NCBI GenBank assembly: GCA_018645725.1
Contig: JABGWD010000325.1
Location: 1 to 53,923, forward strand
Direction of reading: 5' to 3'
From: Opitutia bacterium
GTDB lineage: Bacteria; Verrucomicrobiota; Verrucomicrobiia; Opitutales; Seribacteraceae
Length of the DNA: 53,923 bases
Position 1 is the stretch's first letter, and each line of letters begins with the position of its first letter. A model generated the notes under the pieces. That model was not told the origin of the DNA, did not search any database, and saw nothing but the letters and a program-made list of their open reading frames with translations. Below, in pieces: positions 37,664 through 46,187 of the stretch. A program made the position numbers and the translations under genes.

Positions 37664-38584
37664 ATGTGCCTTCTTCGCAAAACCTTCCTTTTCTTTTTAT
37701 TTGGTCTTCCTGTTTTTCTTTCCGCCAAGAGTGTTGAAATAGAACTGCAATCCGGGGCCTCGGTTTCCGGAGAAGTCTTGAAAAAAAGCGCGGATCATTG
37801 GGTCCTCGACCTGGGTTTCACGGTTTTGCAAATTCCTGCCAAGGAATGCGTGAAGGTCAAGGAAGTGAAATCGGGGAAAGTCCTTGGGGCGGCCAAGAAA
37901 AGCGATTTGTACCGGACCGACCAACAGCTGAAGAATCGACCACTTCGAGATTTGGTTTCGGATCTTGGAGAATGCGTGGTCATGATACGCACTCCGATCG
38001 GACTCGGTTCGGGTTTTTTGATTCATGAGGACGGATACGTAATCACCAACGATCACGTGGTTGCCGGAGAAAGGCAGGTATCCATCACTCAATTTACTCA
38101 GAAAAACGGAGAGTTGATCAAGGAGAACTACGATAACGTCCGGATTGTCGCGACCGGGGGTAACGTCGATTTGGCTCTGCTCAAAATAGAGGGGCATTCG
38201 AACAAAGTTTTTCCTACTGTCCCCCTCGGTTCTTCCGCTGAGCTTCGGCAAGGAGAACGGGTTTTTGCAATCGGTAGTCCATTGGGGTTGGAAAGAAGTG
38301 TTTCCGAGGGCATCGTCAGTTTGCGTAACCGCATCATTCAGGACCGCCTCCACATTCAGACCACGGCCGAGATCAGTCCCGGGAATTCGGGCGGTCCGTT
38401 GTTCAACTATCGCGGTCAAGTGGTTGGCGTAAACAACATGAAAGTAGTAAGCACCGGTGCCGAAGGCCTGGGTTTTTCGATTCCCGTCCGCGAGCTCAAG
38501 ACTTTTTTGGAGAATCGTGATGCCTTTGCTTTCGATCCCCGCAATCCAAATGCCGGTTATCGGTACCTCCCTCCTCCCCGCTAA
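37664..38584 (+). CDS. Exported trypsin-like serine protease (DegP-type catalytic domain, no PDZ)
   Basis: 306 residues. A signal peptide (FLFFLFGLPVFLSA) is followed by ~90 residues of a small beta domain with VEIELQSGASVSGEVLKKSA, then an S1C peptidase domain. The triad is visible: His in GYVITNDHVVAG, Asp in GGNVDLALLKIEG, Ser in ISPGNSGGPLFNYRGQVVG. Residues GLGSGFLIHEDGYVI form the usual strand before the His. The PDZ domains typical of DegP/DegS are missing; the protein ends soon after the catalytic domain with a Pro-rich tail. It is probably a periplasmic quality-control or regulatory protease. Downstream gene starts 23 bp later on the same strand. Confidence 0.88.
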   Translation: MCLLRKTFLFFLFGLPVFLSAKSVEIELQSGASVSGEVLKKSADHWVLDLGFTVLQIPAKECVKVKEVKSGKVLGAAKKSDLYRTDQQLKNRPLRDLVSDLGECVVMIRTPIGLGSGFLIHEDGYVITNDHVVAGERQVSITQFTQKNGELIKENYDNVRIVATGGNVDLALLKIEGHSNKVFPTVPLGSSAELRQGERVFAIGSPLGLERSVSEGIVSLRNRIIQDRLHIQTTAEISPGNSGGPLFNYRGQVVGVNNMKVVSTGAEGLGFSIPVRELKTFLENRDAFAFDPRNPNAGYRYLPPPR

Positions 38585-38607
38585 CCTCAACAGACAACTA
38601 TTCCATT

Positions 38608-40416
38608 ATGAAACCCATCCTTGGTTCCCTCTTTTCATTCTTCCTCCTCCTTGGTTTTTCCGACGGACTCTTTGCCGGGACCAAACTGCTCGACCGGATA
38701 CCCGGGGACTCGCTTTTGGTTGTTTCGGTCGATGATTGGAGTGACTTTTCGGAAAAAATCGAGGATGGGCCGTTCGGCCTTTTTTCAAAAAGTCCCGCTT
38801 GGAGCAAAATGAACGAATGGATGGAGGATCAGTTGGAAAGCGGATTCGGGGAGAAGGAAGCCGCGCTTGAAGAAATGATCGAACAAATGAAGGATTGGAG
38901 GGATTCCTTCGATGGTGGAATGGCCATGTCCATGGGCGGATTCGAGAAAATGCTCGGGGCTTTGTCCGACGGTACGAAATTAAATGACCTGCCTCCTCCG
39001 ACGGTGGTTTTCCTTATGGAGACTGAAAAGACCGACAAGGATCTTGTCAAAACCCTCCGATGGATGAAGAAGGAAGTCAAGCGCACCGGCGGAAACTTCG
39101 GGTGGGATCGGTCGAAGGTGGAAGGAACAGAAGTTCATTGGATCGGCAATAACAAAAGCAAGGACAACGAGAAGGCGGCCGTTTTCGTGAAGGATCAAAT
39201 CCTTCATCTGATTTTCGGTGGGGAGGAGCCTGTCCGCGAAGCGCTCTTTCTCGGGGCCGGGGACATTTCATCAAAGGCAATCTCGGACAACGATCAATAC
39301 CTGGACTTGTTTGATGAGATCGGGGAAGGCGATGCCCGTCTCTTCATGAATTTCAAGCCCTTGGTTGCCATGATGGAAAAGCTTGTCGAAGACCCGAAGT
39401 TCGAGCTTCCCGAAAATCCTTTTGGGATGAAGACGGAGGTCTTGATGGAAGCGTTGGGCCTGGATTCCATGGATTGTTTTGGGGTTCAAATTGACCCGTC
39501 CGATGAAACTCTCTCCCTTTCGAGCGCCTTTTTCGTTACCAAGTACGACGGAATCTTTTCCTTGATGGAAGACGACGGAAAGAAAGCGAATCTTCATCCG
39601 TTCGTTCCATCGAGTCTCATGTCGGCTTCCTCGGCTCGATACGATTTGTCGAAGTTGTGGCCCAAGATGGAGGAAATGATGAGGGAAATGAGTCCTCAAC
39701 TTCTCTTGCTCGTGAATTCTCAAATTCAAGCCTTTGAAGATCAAATCGGGGTTCCTTTCAGAAAAAACGTACTTGGTTCTCTTGGTGACGACATTGTTTC
39801 TTTTTCCCGTTTGAATACGGATTGGGCGAAAAACGTCGGCCGACTTTTTTCGGACGATGACGAACTTGACGAACTTGACGTTGACGGTTCTCCCACCAGT
39901 GAAGTCTATGCCATTTCCCTGCGTGATCCCAAATTGTTTGATCAAGCCCTGCGGGCGACCATAGACGGAGCAACCAAGGGTGCGGATATGTTTGAGGAAA
40001 GGAAGCACAAGGGCACGCTCATTCGTTCCATGCGCGGGCTTGAACAGTCAGGTGTTTCACTCAGTTATGCAGTGACTGGAAAGTGGTTGCTTCTCTCGAT
40101 GGGTGAAGATCAGTTTCTCAATCAGGCGATCGATCGGATGCAATCCGACCAAAAGAGCCTTTGGGACAGAAAAGACGTCAAAAGCGCGTTGAGGGATTTT
40201 CCTGATCGGGTTTCTCAAGTCGAATACTTCGATCTCGGGCAACTCATGGAAATGCTCGAACCCATGATTGATGAAATGATGCAAGACGGGGTTGAAGACT
40301 TGGATTTGAAGTCCGATGACCTTCCGGATTTCCCCTACTTCATGTTGGGCTGGGCAAGCTACGTCAAACGCGGTTTGATTTCGAAAGTAACTCTTTTCCC
40401 GCGGTCGTCCAAGTGA
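38608..40416 (+). CDS. Exported acidic protein of unknown function
   Basis: 602 residues. The signal peptide is LFSFFLLLGFSDGLFAG. The mature protein begins LLDRIPGDSLLVVSVDDWSD and has several repeats of a strand-helix unit with many Asp, Glu, Lys and Met (GGMAMSMGGFEKMLGALSDG, DMISRF-like segments). It is reminiscent of DUF3352-type proteins that begin with a P-x-D-s-l-l-v-v-sv pattern, but I cannot assign a family firmly. No catalytic motif. Its stop overlaps the GTG start of the next gene by four bases (GTGA at 40413), so the two are translationally coupled. Confidence 0.75.
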   Translation: MKPILGSLFSFFLLLGFSDGLFAGTKLLDRIPGDSLLVVSVDDWSDFSEKIEDGPFGLFSKSPAWSKMNEWMEDQLESGFGEKEAALEEMIEQMKDWRDSFDGGMAMSMGGFEKMLGALSDGTKLNDLPPPTVVFLMETEKTDKDLVKTLRWMKKEVKRTGGNFGWDRSKVEGTEVHWIGNNKSKDNEKAAVFVKDQILHLIFGGEEPVREALFLGAGDISSKAISDNDQYLDLFDEIGEGDARLFMNFKPLVAMMEKLVEDPKFELPENPFGMKTEVLMEALGLDSMDCFGVQIDPSDETLSLSSAFFVTKYDGIFSLMEDDGKKANLHPFVPSSLMSASSARYDLSKLWPKMEEMMREMSPQLLLLVNSQIQAFEDQIGVPFRKNVLGSLGDDIVSFSRLNTDWAKNVGRLFSDDDELDELDVDGSPTSEVYAISLRDPKLFDQALRATIDGATKGADMFEERKHKGTLIRSMRGLEQSGVSLSYAVTGKWLLLSMGEDQFLNQAIDRMQSDQKSLWDRKDVKSALRDFPDRVSQVEYFDLGQLMEMLEPMIDEMMQDGVEDLDLKSDDLPDFPYFMLGWASYVKRGLISKVTLFPRSSK

Positions 40417-42722
40417 TTTCCCTTCTTCGAAAATTCGCTTTCGGGGCATCCGTTTTCCATCTTGCCAGTGGCCTGATTGCGGAAGACAGTCCAAAATTTT
40501 TGCTTTCCGCTCCCCAAGTGATGAAAGCCGGATGGAATGCCCGGATTCTCAAGCATTACGATTTGAACAAAGATGGCTTTGAAGATTTGGCTTATTACAA
40601 TTTGGATCGTTCCAGGATCGAGTTTCTTTACCGTACGAAGGATGGCAAGGCACCACCACGAGTCAGATCCGCCCAACCTGACCGTTGGGAACCACCCATT
40701 GAAGACGCTCCTTACGTAAAGGAATACCTCTTTGTTTCGGAAGAATTGACTGCCTTTGCATTCGGCGACCTTAACGATGACGGATCAACCGATCTTGTTC
40801 GTGGAAGTCCGGAGGACGGGCTGCTCGTTCATTTCAGGACAAAAGACAACAAGTGGAGCAAGCCCATCGAAATCGAGACGAAGACTTTGAAGGCTCATTC
40901 TCAGGCGATCAAGATTCTTGCCAAATCAAAAGACTCGCCTGCCCGGATCTTTCTTTTCACTGAAGAAGGGTTGGAAACTTTGCCTTTTTCCAAGGGCAAG
41001 CCTCTTTATCCGTCCAGGCTTTTCCGGGAGGATTCGAAGCGGGCTACCGGACTGGATTTGCTCGACCTTGATGAAGACGGGCATCTCGATTGGCTCTATT
41101 TCGCTCCCGGTTCGGACCGTTCTTTGAGAATCCGTCACGGCGGTCCGGATGGTTTTGGCCCGGAACGCTCCTTCGATCTTGCCCTGGGCTCATCCTTCAA
41201 TCCTTTGCCCAAGGGCAAAAGAGGCAAGGCGCCGGTTCGCTTCTGTTCCATTGACAGGCTTTCCGGCGAAGCGATGGTTTTCTCTTTTTCGAAAGAAAGA
41301 AAGGATGAAGCCGACGGGCTTTCCGTCAGTAATTTCGACGTGTTTCCACAAGATCAAAAACGGACATCCTGGGTTTATGCGGATTTCGACGGAGATGGGA
41401 AAAAAGACGTCGTGACCGCCTCCTCAACCAAGGGTGAAGTACTCTATCTCTCAGGAGGAAGCGGGATGGGCTTTTCAAACCCAGTCCCTTATCCTTCCCT
41501 CAACGGGATCACTTCCATTTCGGAGGTTCGGTTGTCCCCGAAAGCGGTCGGACTACTCGTTCTGAGTCCCGAAGAGAACCTTGTCGGACTCTCCCATTTC
41601 AGCCGCGAAAGGGGTCCGTCCAAGGGTAGTTTTGGCTTTCCCGTTCCCATTCCCGTAAAAGGGGAGACAGTGGATGCCTTTTCCGCGGACGTCGATGGCG
41701 ACAAAAAGGATGAAATCATCCTGGTCGTGGAGGAGCGGTCTGATTTCTCCATGCAAGTTTGGCAGGTCAAGGGACGGAAGTCTTTCAACTTGCTTTCCGA
41801 GATCGAATTGGATTTCCGGCGCGAACCATCCGGAATTTTCCCCTGCCTGATCGATGAGGATGAATCCATGGATTTTCTCGTTCTCTCCGAACGCGAACCC
41901 TCTCTGGTTCTTCTTAACGAAGGAGAAGGCAAGTTCAAGGAATCATGCAAGGATTCGTCCATTCGCAAAAGCGTACTTTCGGAACTTGTTCCATCTCGTC
42001 TCGGTTCGGCGGATTTGGATGGGGACGGAAAACCCGAGCTTCTCGTAGCCGGAAAGGGTCAGGTCAGAGCCTTGAACTGGTCCGAGGACGAACTGATCGT
42101 CTCCCAACAGTTCAACGCAACCGAACCGCAGGGGGATTTGTCGGTTCCCGTCTTTATTGATCTTGATGGGAATGGAAAGACCGAGTTGCTGTATTATCAC
42201 TCGGGCGGATATTGGGAAGCACTCGAGAAAGATGCAGGAAAGAACTATCGTTCGGCATACAAGATGGAGGATGAGCCTGTCTTGCCCGTCAAAACCTTTG
42301 TGGATTCGTCCGGAGACAAGCACTCTTTGCTTGCTTTTGGCAAAAGCGCTCTTCAACTCATGACCGAAGGCGGTGGGCGACTTGCCCTGAATGTCGAATC
42401 GCGCTACTTGACTGATCTTCCCAAAATCGAGCATGCGGCGGTTGATTGGGGGGACTTCAATCACGATGGCAGGCTTGATCTTCTCTGTATAGACGGTCGG
42501 CGGCACTTTTTGGAATTCCTTGCCTTTGACGAAAAAAGCAAACGTTGGAAGAGCGTTTTGCATTTCAAGGTTTTTGAGGAAAACCTTCACTATCAAGGCA
42601 AAAAGGGTAGCGCATTCGAGCCCCGGGAGGGTTACGTCCTCGACCTGAACGGCGATGGGCGGGATGATATCGTATTTCTCGTTCATGACCGTTTGCTTTG
42701 CTATTATCAGGATACCCCGTAG
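40413..42722 (+). CDS. FG-GAP/VCBS-repeat exported protein
   Basis: 769 residues from GTG 40413, coupled to the upstream gene. A signal peptide (FGASVFHLASGLIA) is followed by at least eight calcium-loop repeats of the integrin-alpha-like FG-GAP/VCBS type, D.n.DG..D: YDLNKDGFEDLAYYN, DLNDDGSTDLVRGS, DLDEDGHLDWLYF, DFDGDGKKDVVTASS, DVDGDKKDEIILV, DLDGDGKPELLVAG, DLDGNGKTELLYY, DFNHDGRLDLLCIDG and DLNGDGRDDIVFLV. These build a calcium-binding beta propeller that works outside the cytoplasm. The sequence lacks a sorting signal. Function not known. Confidence 0.85.
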   Translation: MISLLRKFAFGASVFHLASGLIAEDSPKFLLSAPQVMKAGWNARILKHYDLNKDGFEDLAYYNLDRSRIEFLYRTKDGKAPPRVRSAQPDRWEPPIEDAPYVKEYLFVSEELTAFAFGDLNDDGSTDLVRGSPEDGLLVHFRTKDNKWSKPIEIETKTLKAHSQAIKILAKSKDSPARIFLFTEEGLETLPFSKGKPLYPSRLFREDSKRATGLDLLDLDEDGHLDWLYFAPGSDRSLRIRHGGPDGFGPERSFDLALGSSFNPLPKGKRGKAPVRFCSIDRLSGEAMVFSFSKERKDEADGLSVSNFDVFPQDQKRTSWVYADFDGDGKKDVVTASSTKGEVLYLSGGSGMGFSNPVPYPSLNGITSISEVRLSPKAVGLLVLSPEENLVGLSHFSRERGPSKGSFGFPVPIPVKGETVDAFSADVDGDKKDEIILVVEERSDFSMQVWQVKGRKSFNLLSEIELDFRREPSGIFPCLIDEDESMDFLVLSEREPSLVLLNEGEGKFKESCKDSSIRKSVLSELVPSRLGSADLDGDGKPELLVAGKGQVRALNWSEDELIVSQQFNATEPQGDLSVPVFIDLDGNGKTELLYYHSGGYWEALEKDAGKNYRSAYKMEDEPVLPVKTFVDSSGDKHSLLAFGKSALQLMTEGGGRLALNVESRYLTDLPKIEHAAVDWGDFNHDGRLDLLCIDGRRHFLEFLAFDEKSKRWKSVLHFKVFEENLHYQGKKGSAFEPREGYVLDLNGDGRDDIVFLVHDRLLCYYQDTP

Positions 42723-42729
42723 GTAAACT

Positions 42730-43542
42730 GTGAGGATACTAGTATTGGGCGATATCGTAGGCCGGCCCGGTCGAACTTTTCTCAAGTCGCATTTGAACGC
42801 AATTCGCAAGCGGTTGAATGCCGACTTGATCTTTGCCAATGGTGAAAACGCAGCCGGAGGTGCGGGTATTACCGCCAAGACCGCGGAGGAAATCCGCAAA
42901 GCCGGGGTCGATGCCATTACTCTTGGCGATCACGTTTGGGATCAGATGAACTTCGAGCGGGAAATCGATCAACTCGATTTCGTCTGTCGACCCGCAAACC
43001 TGCCTTCCTCGAACCCCGGGAGGGATCATCTCGTCCTTTGCTCGGCGGGCAAGCGGATTGGTCTTTTTACGGTCCTTGGGCGGACCTTCATGGGCCCCAA
43101 GGTTAGCTGTCCCTTTGATACGGCAAATCGCCTGATCGAAAAGCTAAGGGATGAAGCCGATGCTCTGGTGGTTGAGATTCATGCCGAAACAACCTCTGAA
43201 AAGGAAGCCATCGGCTGGTTCCTTGACGGAAAAGTCAATTTGATCTTTGGCACGCATACCCATGTGCCTACGGCGGACGGAAGAATTCTCAAGGGCGGAA
43301 CCGCCTACCAATCCGATTTGGGCATGACCGGTCCGAGGGAATCCGTTTTGGGTCGTGACATAGAGGCATGCGTCGGACGTTTCGTTGACGGTTTGCCCCG
43401 GAAATGCCCCGTTGCCCAAGGGGACGTCGGTCTTCAGGGATGTCTTGTGGAAATCGATCCCGATACCGGGGCAACCCTTGGCTTCGAAAGAATCGAGATA
43501 AGGGAAGACGATTTGGTCCCGTCGTCCGCCGATGAGTCCTAG
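42730..43542 (+). CDS. TIGR00282/YmdB-family metallophosphoesterase
   Basis: 270 residues from GTG 42730, eight bases after the previous stop. The calcineurin-like fold has all dimetal motifs of the family: RILVLGDIVGRPGRT (first Asp), LIFANGENAAGGAGIT, the GNH-type motif reading LGDHVWDQ, EIHAETTSEKEAIGW and GTHTHVPTADGRIL with paired His. The expected Asn in G-N-H is Asp here. Bacillus YmdB is a 2',3'-cyclic nucleotide phosphodiesterase affecting biofilm choice; the exact substrate in this lineage is unknown. It ends the same-strand series starting at 36334. Confidence 0.92.
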   Translation: MRILVLGDIVGRPGRTFLKSHLNAIRKRLNADLIFANGENAAGGAGITAKTAEEIRKAGVDAITLGDHVWDQMNFEREIDQLDFVCRPANLPSSNPGRDHLVLCSAGKRIGLFTVLGRTFMGPKVSCPFDTANRLIEKLRDEADALVVEIHAETTSEKEAIGWFLDGKVNLIFGTHTHVPTADGRILKGGTAYQSDLGMTGPRESVLGRDIEACVGRFVDGLPRKCPVAQGDVGLQGCLVEIDPDTGATLGFERIEIREDDLVPSSADES

Positions 43543-43565
43543 CCGGAAGGTCCCGTCGGCTTTTT
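43541..43565 (+). terminator. Probable intrinsic terminator after the phosphoesterase gene
   Basis: AGCCG (43541-43545) can pair with CGGCT (43557-43561) around the loop GAAGGTCCCGT, followed directly by TTTTT. The hairpin starts at the stop codon of the phosphoesterase gene and would close the upstream transcript. The stem is short, so strength is uncertain. Confidence 0.5.
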
Positions 43566-43625
43566 GGGCTCACTTCTCCCGATTCAACGTGGAAGTCAGG
43601 AGTTTGGCTTGCGTGGTGGAGTGAG

Positions 43626-44117
43626 TTATTGGAGTTCCAGAATGATGCGGATTTCGTCCCACTTTTTGAAGCAGATCCACCCCGCTAACGCAAGTGCCGC
43701 GACTAAGATCAACAAGGCAAAGGCAGTCAATATTATGCTCACAATACCTCCGCCCTGAGGCTCCACAACCTTCTTGTCATCCGCAAATCCCTCCATGGTG
43801 TTCCCGTCCTTGCGTTGGTCAAGAGAACCCGACCGGAGCGGTTCCTTCTTGGGGGAAGATCCCATTGCGGGATTCGAATCTTCGGTCGCGGGGTCAGCGG
43901 TTTTTTTCTTGGCAAGGGGAAGAGCAGGGGCTGTCTGCATTGCATTCCATTCAGGAAGATCTTTAAGGGGCATCCAACCGGATACACCCTGATGCCATGC
44001 CAAGTCGGTGGGTTTGAATTCCCCGCTTTTCACGCGCTCCGTCGCCTCCTTGAGGGAAAGAGGGCCGTGATCGACGTCATTCGAGCTAACGTAGAGACCA
44101 AGTTCCGGAGCGCTCAT
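43626..44117 (-). CDS. GYF_2-domain membrane protein
   Basis: 163 residues. The N-terminal ~55 residues match the GYF_2 pattern: GLYVSSNDVDHGPLSLKEA, then DLAWHQGVSGWMPLKDLPEW with the conserved aromatic and Gly residues. A polar linker follows (residues ~60-120) with Lys, Asp, Ser and Pro, then one transmembrane helix near the C-terminus (IVSIILTAFALLILVAALAL). It starts 10 bp after the sodN stop, so it is cotranscribed with sodN. GYF_2 domains are found on many PVC membrane proteins, often with DUF4190; the partner is unknown. The adjacency to sodN is unusual. Confidence 0.85.
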   Translation of the reverse strand: MSAPELGLYVSSNDVDHGPLSLKEATERVKSGEFKPTDLAWHQGVSGWMPLKDLPEWNAMQTAPALPLAKKKTADPATEDSNPAMGSSPKKEPLRSGSLDQRKDGNTMEGFADDKKVVEPQGGGIVSIILTAFALLILVAALALAGWICFKKWDEIRIILELQ

Positions 44118-44127
44118 GGGTGCTTCT

Positions 44128-44571
44128 TTACTTCTTTCCCTCGTAAGCCTTGTGCAAGGCCAAGATTGCTTTTTTCAAGTTGGCGGCGGAATCCCCGTCC
44201 GCGTTTTGCTTGCATTTCATGGCGGCTACTATGACGGCATGAGCGCAAACCAATTGTTTCTCATAGTTCTTGGCCGTTGCTTTGATGCGCTGAGCCAGAA
44301 AATACTCGGCAATCACTTTTTGAACGTTGCCGGCATGAGACTCCTTGGTCGCGACCCACCTGCTTAACTGGTTGTGAGACAAGGCGTCGTTTTTTCCGGA
44401 AAGCTCGGCAATCATTTTGCCTGCCTTCTCGATGGTGGCCTGATCTTCGAGCATTTGTTCAAAGCGATGTTGGTCGGCGTAAATCCCGCATGGGACCTGA
44501 CAATGCCCATAGGCTGAAATTCCGCTCAGGCAGGTGAAAACGAAGAGGCAGAGAGAAGATTTGATTTTCAT
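44128..44571 (-). CDS. sodN: Exported nickel superoxide dismutase
   Basis: 147 residues. The nickel hook HCQVPCGIY starts at His23, right after a classic signal peptide (residues 1-22, LCLFVFTCLSGISAYG). The predicted signal-peptidase cut (A-Y-G) would leave His as residue 1, whose free amino group, Cys2 and Cys6 bind Ni in known NiSODs. The remaining helices (FEQMLEDQATIEKAGKMIAE, HAGNVQKVIAEYFLAQR) match the four-helix bundle of the family. Streptomyces NiSOD instead has a cytosolic propeptide removed by the SodX protease. Here signal peptidase could do both export and maturation; this is inference. It dismutates superoxide in the periplasm. Confidence 0.93.
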   Translation of the reverse strand: MKIKSSLCLFVFTCLSGISAYGHCQVPCGIYADQHRFEQMLEDQATIEKAGKMIAELSGKNDALSHNQLSRWVATKESHAGNVQKVIAEYFLAQRIKATAKNYEKQLVCAHAVIVAAMKCKQNADGDSAANLKKAILALHKAYEGKK

Positions 44572-44682
44572 GATGAACGAATGGTTGAGATTACTTTCCG
44601 GGAAATGATTGATATGACAAAAGATATTGTTGCAGGTTGAAGAAAAATTTCGAATGAGACAAACCCGAACCGAACGAATTGC

Positions 44683-44961
44683 TTAGAAAGGCAGCCGGGC
44701 CCATGCCTCGATAAAATATTTTACGAGTACGATCAGGAGCAAAATCAGCAAAACATTGAGATAGCCGAGGAAAATTCCCGTGAGGGAAATCTTTTTGCCT
44801 TTCAATGCCCCGTCCGAACGATTGATTTTCGAGAGGGCATAGTGTCCGATGATGCTACCGATCAGGGGAATGCCGAGAAAGCCCATGATCATGCTTGCCG
44901 TCGCGAGCTTTGACGTTTCCGGAATGGGGCAGGGCTCGATTGGTTTTTCGGAATCAGTCAT
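44683..44961 (-). CDS. DUF4190-type small membrane protein
   Basis: 92 residues from ATG 44961; a longer open frame runs through the tRNA-Arg region and is spurious. Residues ~18-45 form one membrane hairpin (TASMIMGFLGIPLIGSIIGH) followed by the motif YALSKINRSDGALKGKKISL, characteristic of DUF4190, then a second helix (IFLGYLNVLLILLLIVLVKY). The N-terminal ~17 residues are polar and Pro/Glu-rich. Function of the family is unknown. It precedes sodN on the same strand with a 111-bp gap. Confidence 0.82.
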   Translation of the reverse strand: MTDSEKPIEPCPIPETSKLATASMIMGFLGIPLIGSIIGHYALSKINRSDGALKGKKISLTGIFLGYLNVLLILLLIVLVKYFIEAWARLPF

Positions 44962-45090
44962 GGCATTGGCTTGGACAGAGCTAAAACCACTGAGTTCCCT
45001 TTCCGCAAGATCATTCCGAAAACCCGTTTGTCTCCTTGCCTTGCTTTCAACTTGCGGAAAACTCCCTCTCCTATATTTTCTTTCAGTGAT

Positions 45091-45167
45091 GCGGGAGTAG
45101 CTCAGCTGGATAGAGCAACGGCCTTCTAAGCCGTAGGTCCTGGGTTCGAATCCCAGCTCCCGCGCCA
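45091..45167 (+). tRNA. tRNA-Arg(TCT), CCA encoded
   Basis: A full cloverleaf: acceptor GCGGGAG (45091-45097) with CTCCCGC (45157-45163). The D arm contains AGCTCAGCTGGATAGAGC, and anticodon stem ACGGC/GCCGT encloses loop CTTCTAA, giving anticodon TCT for AGA codons. The T arm contains GGTTCGAATCC. The discriminator is G45164 and CCA is encoded at 45165-45167. It lies between two minus-strand genes. Confidence 0.96.
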
Positions 45168-45227
45168 TTCGAGAATAGAATGGCATGGTGATGAAAGGAA
45201 TGGGAATGCTCTGCAGTCGGATGGATT

Positions 45228-46187
45228 TCAGTAAATGGGATTTCCATTGTGATAAAGAAAGTGTTTCCGGAGCTTTCCGTCTTTTTTCCACCACCTGTGC
45301 ACTCCCGTTTTCTCTCCGTTTTCGAACGAGCCAGCGAACCCTGGAGAACCATCCTCGTGAAGCGTCTTCCATTTGCCCTCGGGTTTGCCCTCGGCGAAAT
45401 GACTCGTTGAGAGGACTTCGCCGTCCAATCCGAAAACAGTCCATTCACCGTCCGGTTTTCCATCTTTGAAGGGAAAGACTTTCTTGATCGCGCCGTTTTC
45501 ATGCCATTCGCGGTTAACGCCTTCGAAGGAACCCCTTTCGAAGTGAAATTCTTTCACCAATCCTCCTTCCGTATTCCACGTTTTCCAAATTCCATGACGT
45601 CTTCCGTTCGAGAAGGCTCCCTGTTCGCGCATTACCCCGTTCGAGTAAAACACGACGTGAATGCCATCAGCGAAGGATTTGCGGTACAGTTTGCCCGAAT
45701 CCGTTCTTCCCCGGTAGGCGATTTGCATGCCCCGGTCGTAAAGGTAGCCGACTTTTTCGTCTTCGAGTTCCATGACGAAGCCCCACCCGTTTTCGACACG
45801 TGTGGCGCTCGGTTCACCATGGTGGTTCCAACCCCGGGCCGAATGGAGCACCCCATCCTCGTAAAAAAACAATTTCTCGACCTGGCCGTTGTCGTGAAAA
45901 GATGCGGCCAACCCATCGAACGGGACGCTCGAATTGGGTGAGTAGACCAACTCCCATCCATCCTCCCCCCTGAACTGCAGTTCTTCCACTGGGTAAGCCT
46001 GATTGGCCAATTCCGGGATTAGTTCGGTTGGAATCACCTCGGTTTGCTTTATCGTGTCTGCGGCTTTCCCCTGGCTGACCCTGATCAATTCGCTTAGCTC
46101 GAAACCAAGCGCAAACCAAAAGCACCAAACGATGCAAGCCCATCGTAATCCACTGCCTTGACTTTTCACTTTCCACATCCCTTTCAT
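45228..46187 (-). CDS. MORN-variant repeat protein (YwqK-like)
   Basis: 319 residues from ATG 46187 (an in-frame TTG at 46193 is also open). A hydrophobic stretch at residues ~15-30 (WACIVWCFWFALGFEL) is a signal peptide or anchor. The body consists of MORN-variant repeats of the form ..G...F...GR..G.W..W: FSNGRRHGIWKTWNTEGGLV, FKDGKPDGEWTVFGLDGEVL, FAEGKPEGKWKTLHEDGSP and FENGEKTGVHRWWKKDGK. In databases this repeat is attached to the YwqK 'antitoxin' label, whose meaning is unproven outside Bacillus. A second protein of the same type lies at 48195, on the other strand, so the two flank the dispanin genes. Confidence 0.85.
   Translation of the reverse strand: MKGMWKVKSQGSGLRWACIVWCFWFALGFELSELIRVSQGKAADTIKQTEVIPTELIPELANQAYPVEELQFRGEDGWELVYSPNSSVPFDGLAASFHDNGQVEKLFFYEDGVLHSARGWNHHGEPSATRVENGWGFVMELEDEKVGYLYDRGMQIAYRGRTDSGKLYRKSFADGIHVVFYSNGVMREQGAFSNGRRHGIWKTWNTEGGLVKEFHFERGSFEGVNREWHENGAIKKVFPFKDGKPDGEWTVFGLDGEVLSTSHFAEGKPEGKWKTLHEDGSPGFAGSFENGEKTGVHRWWKKDGKLRKHFLYHNGNPIY

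Noticed and set aside
44962-45444. N-terminal extension of the DUF4190 gene upstream of 44961
   Set aside because: The extension passes through the tRNA-Arg gene; homology begins at ATG 44961.
45083-45502. Minus-strand open frame through tRNA-Arg and the following MORN gene region
   Set aside because: It contains the antisense of tRNA-Arg and runs in a different frame of the real MORN gene.
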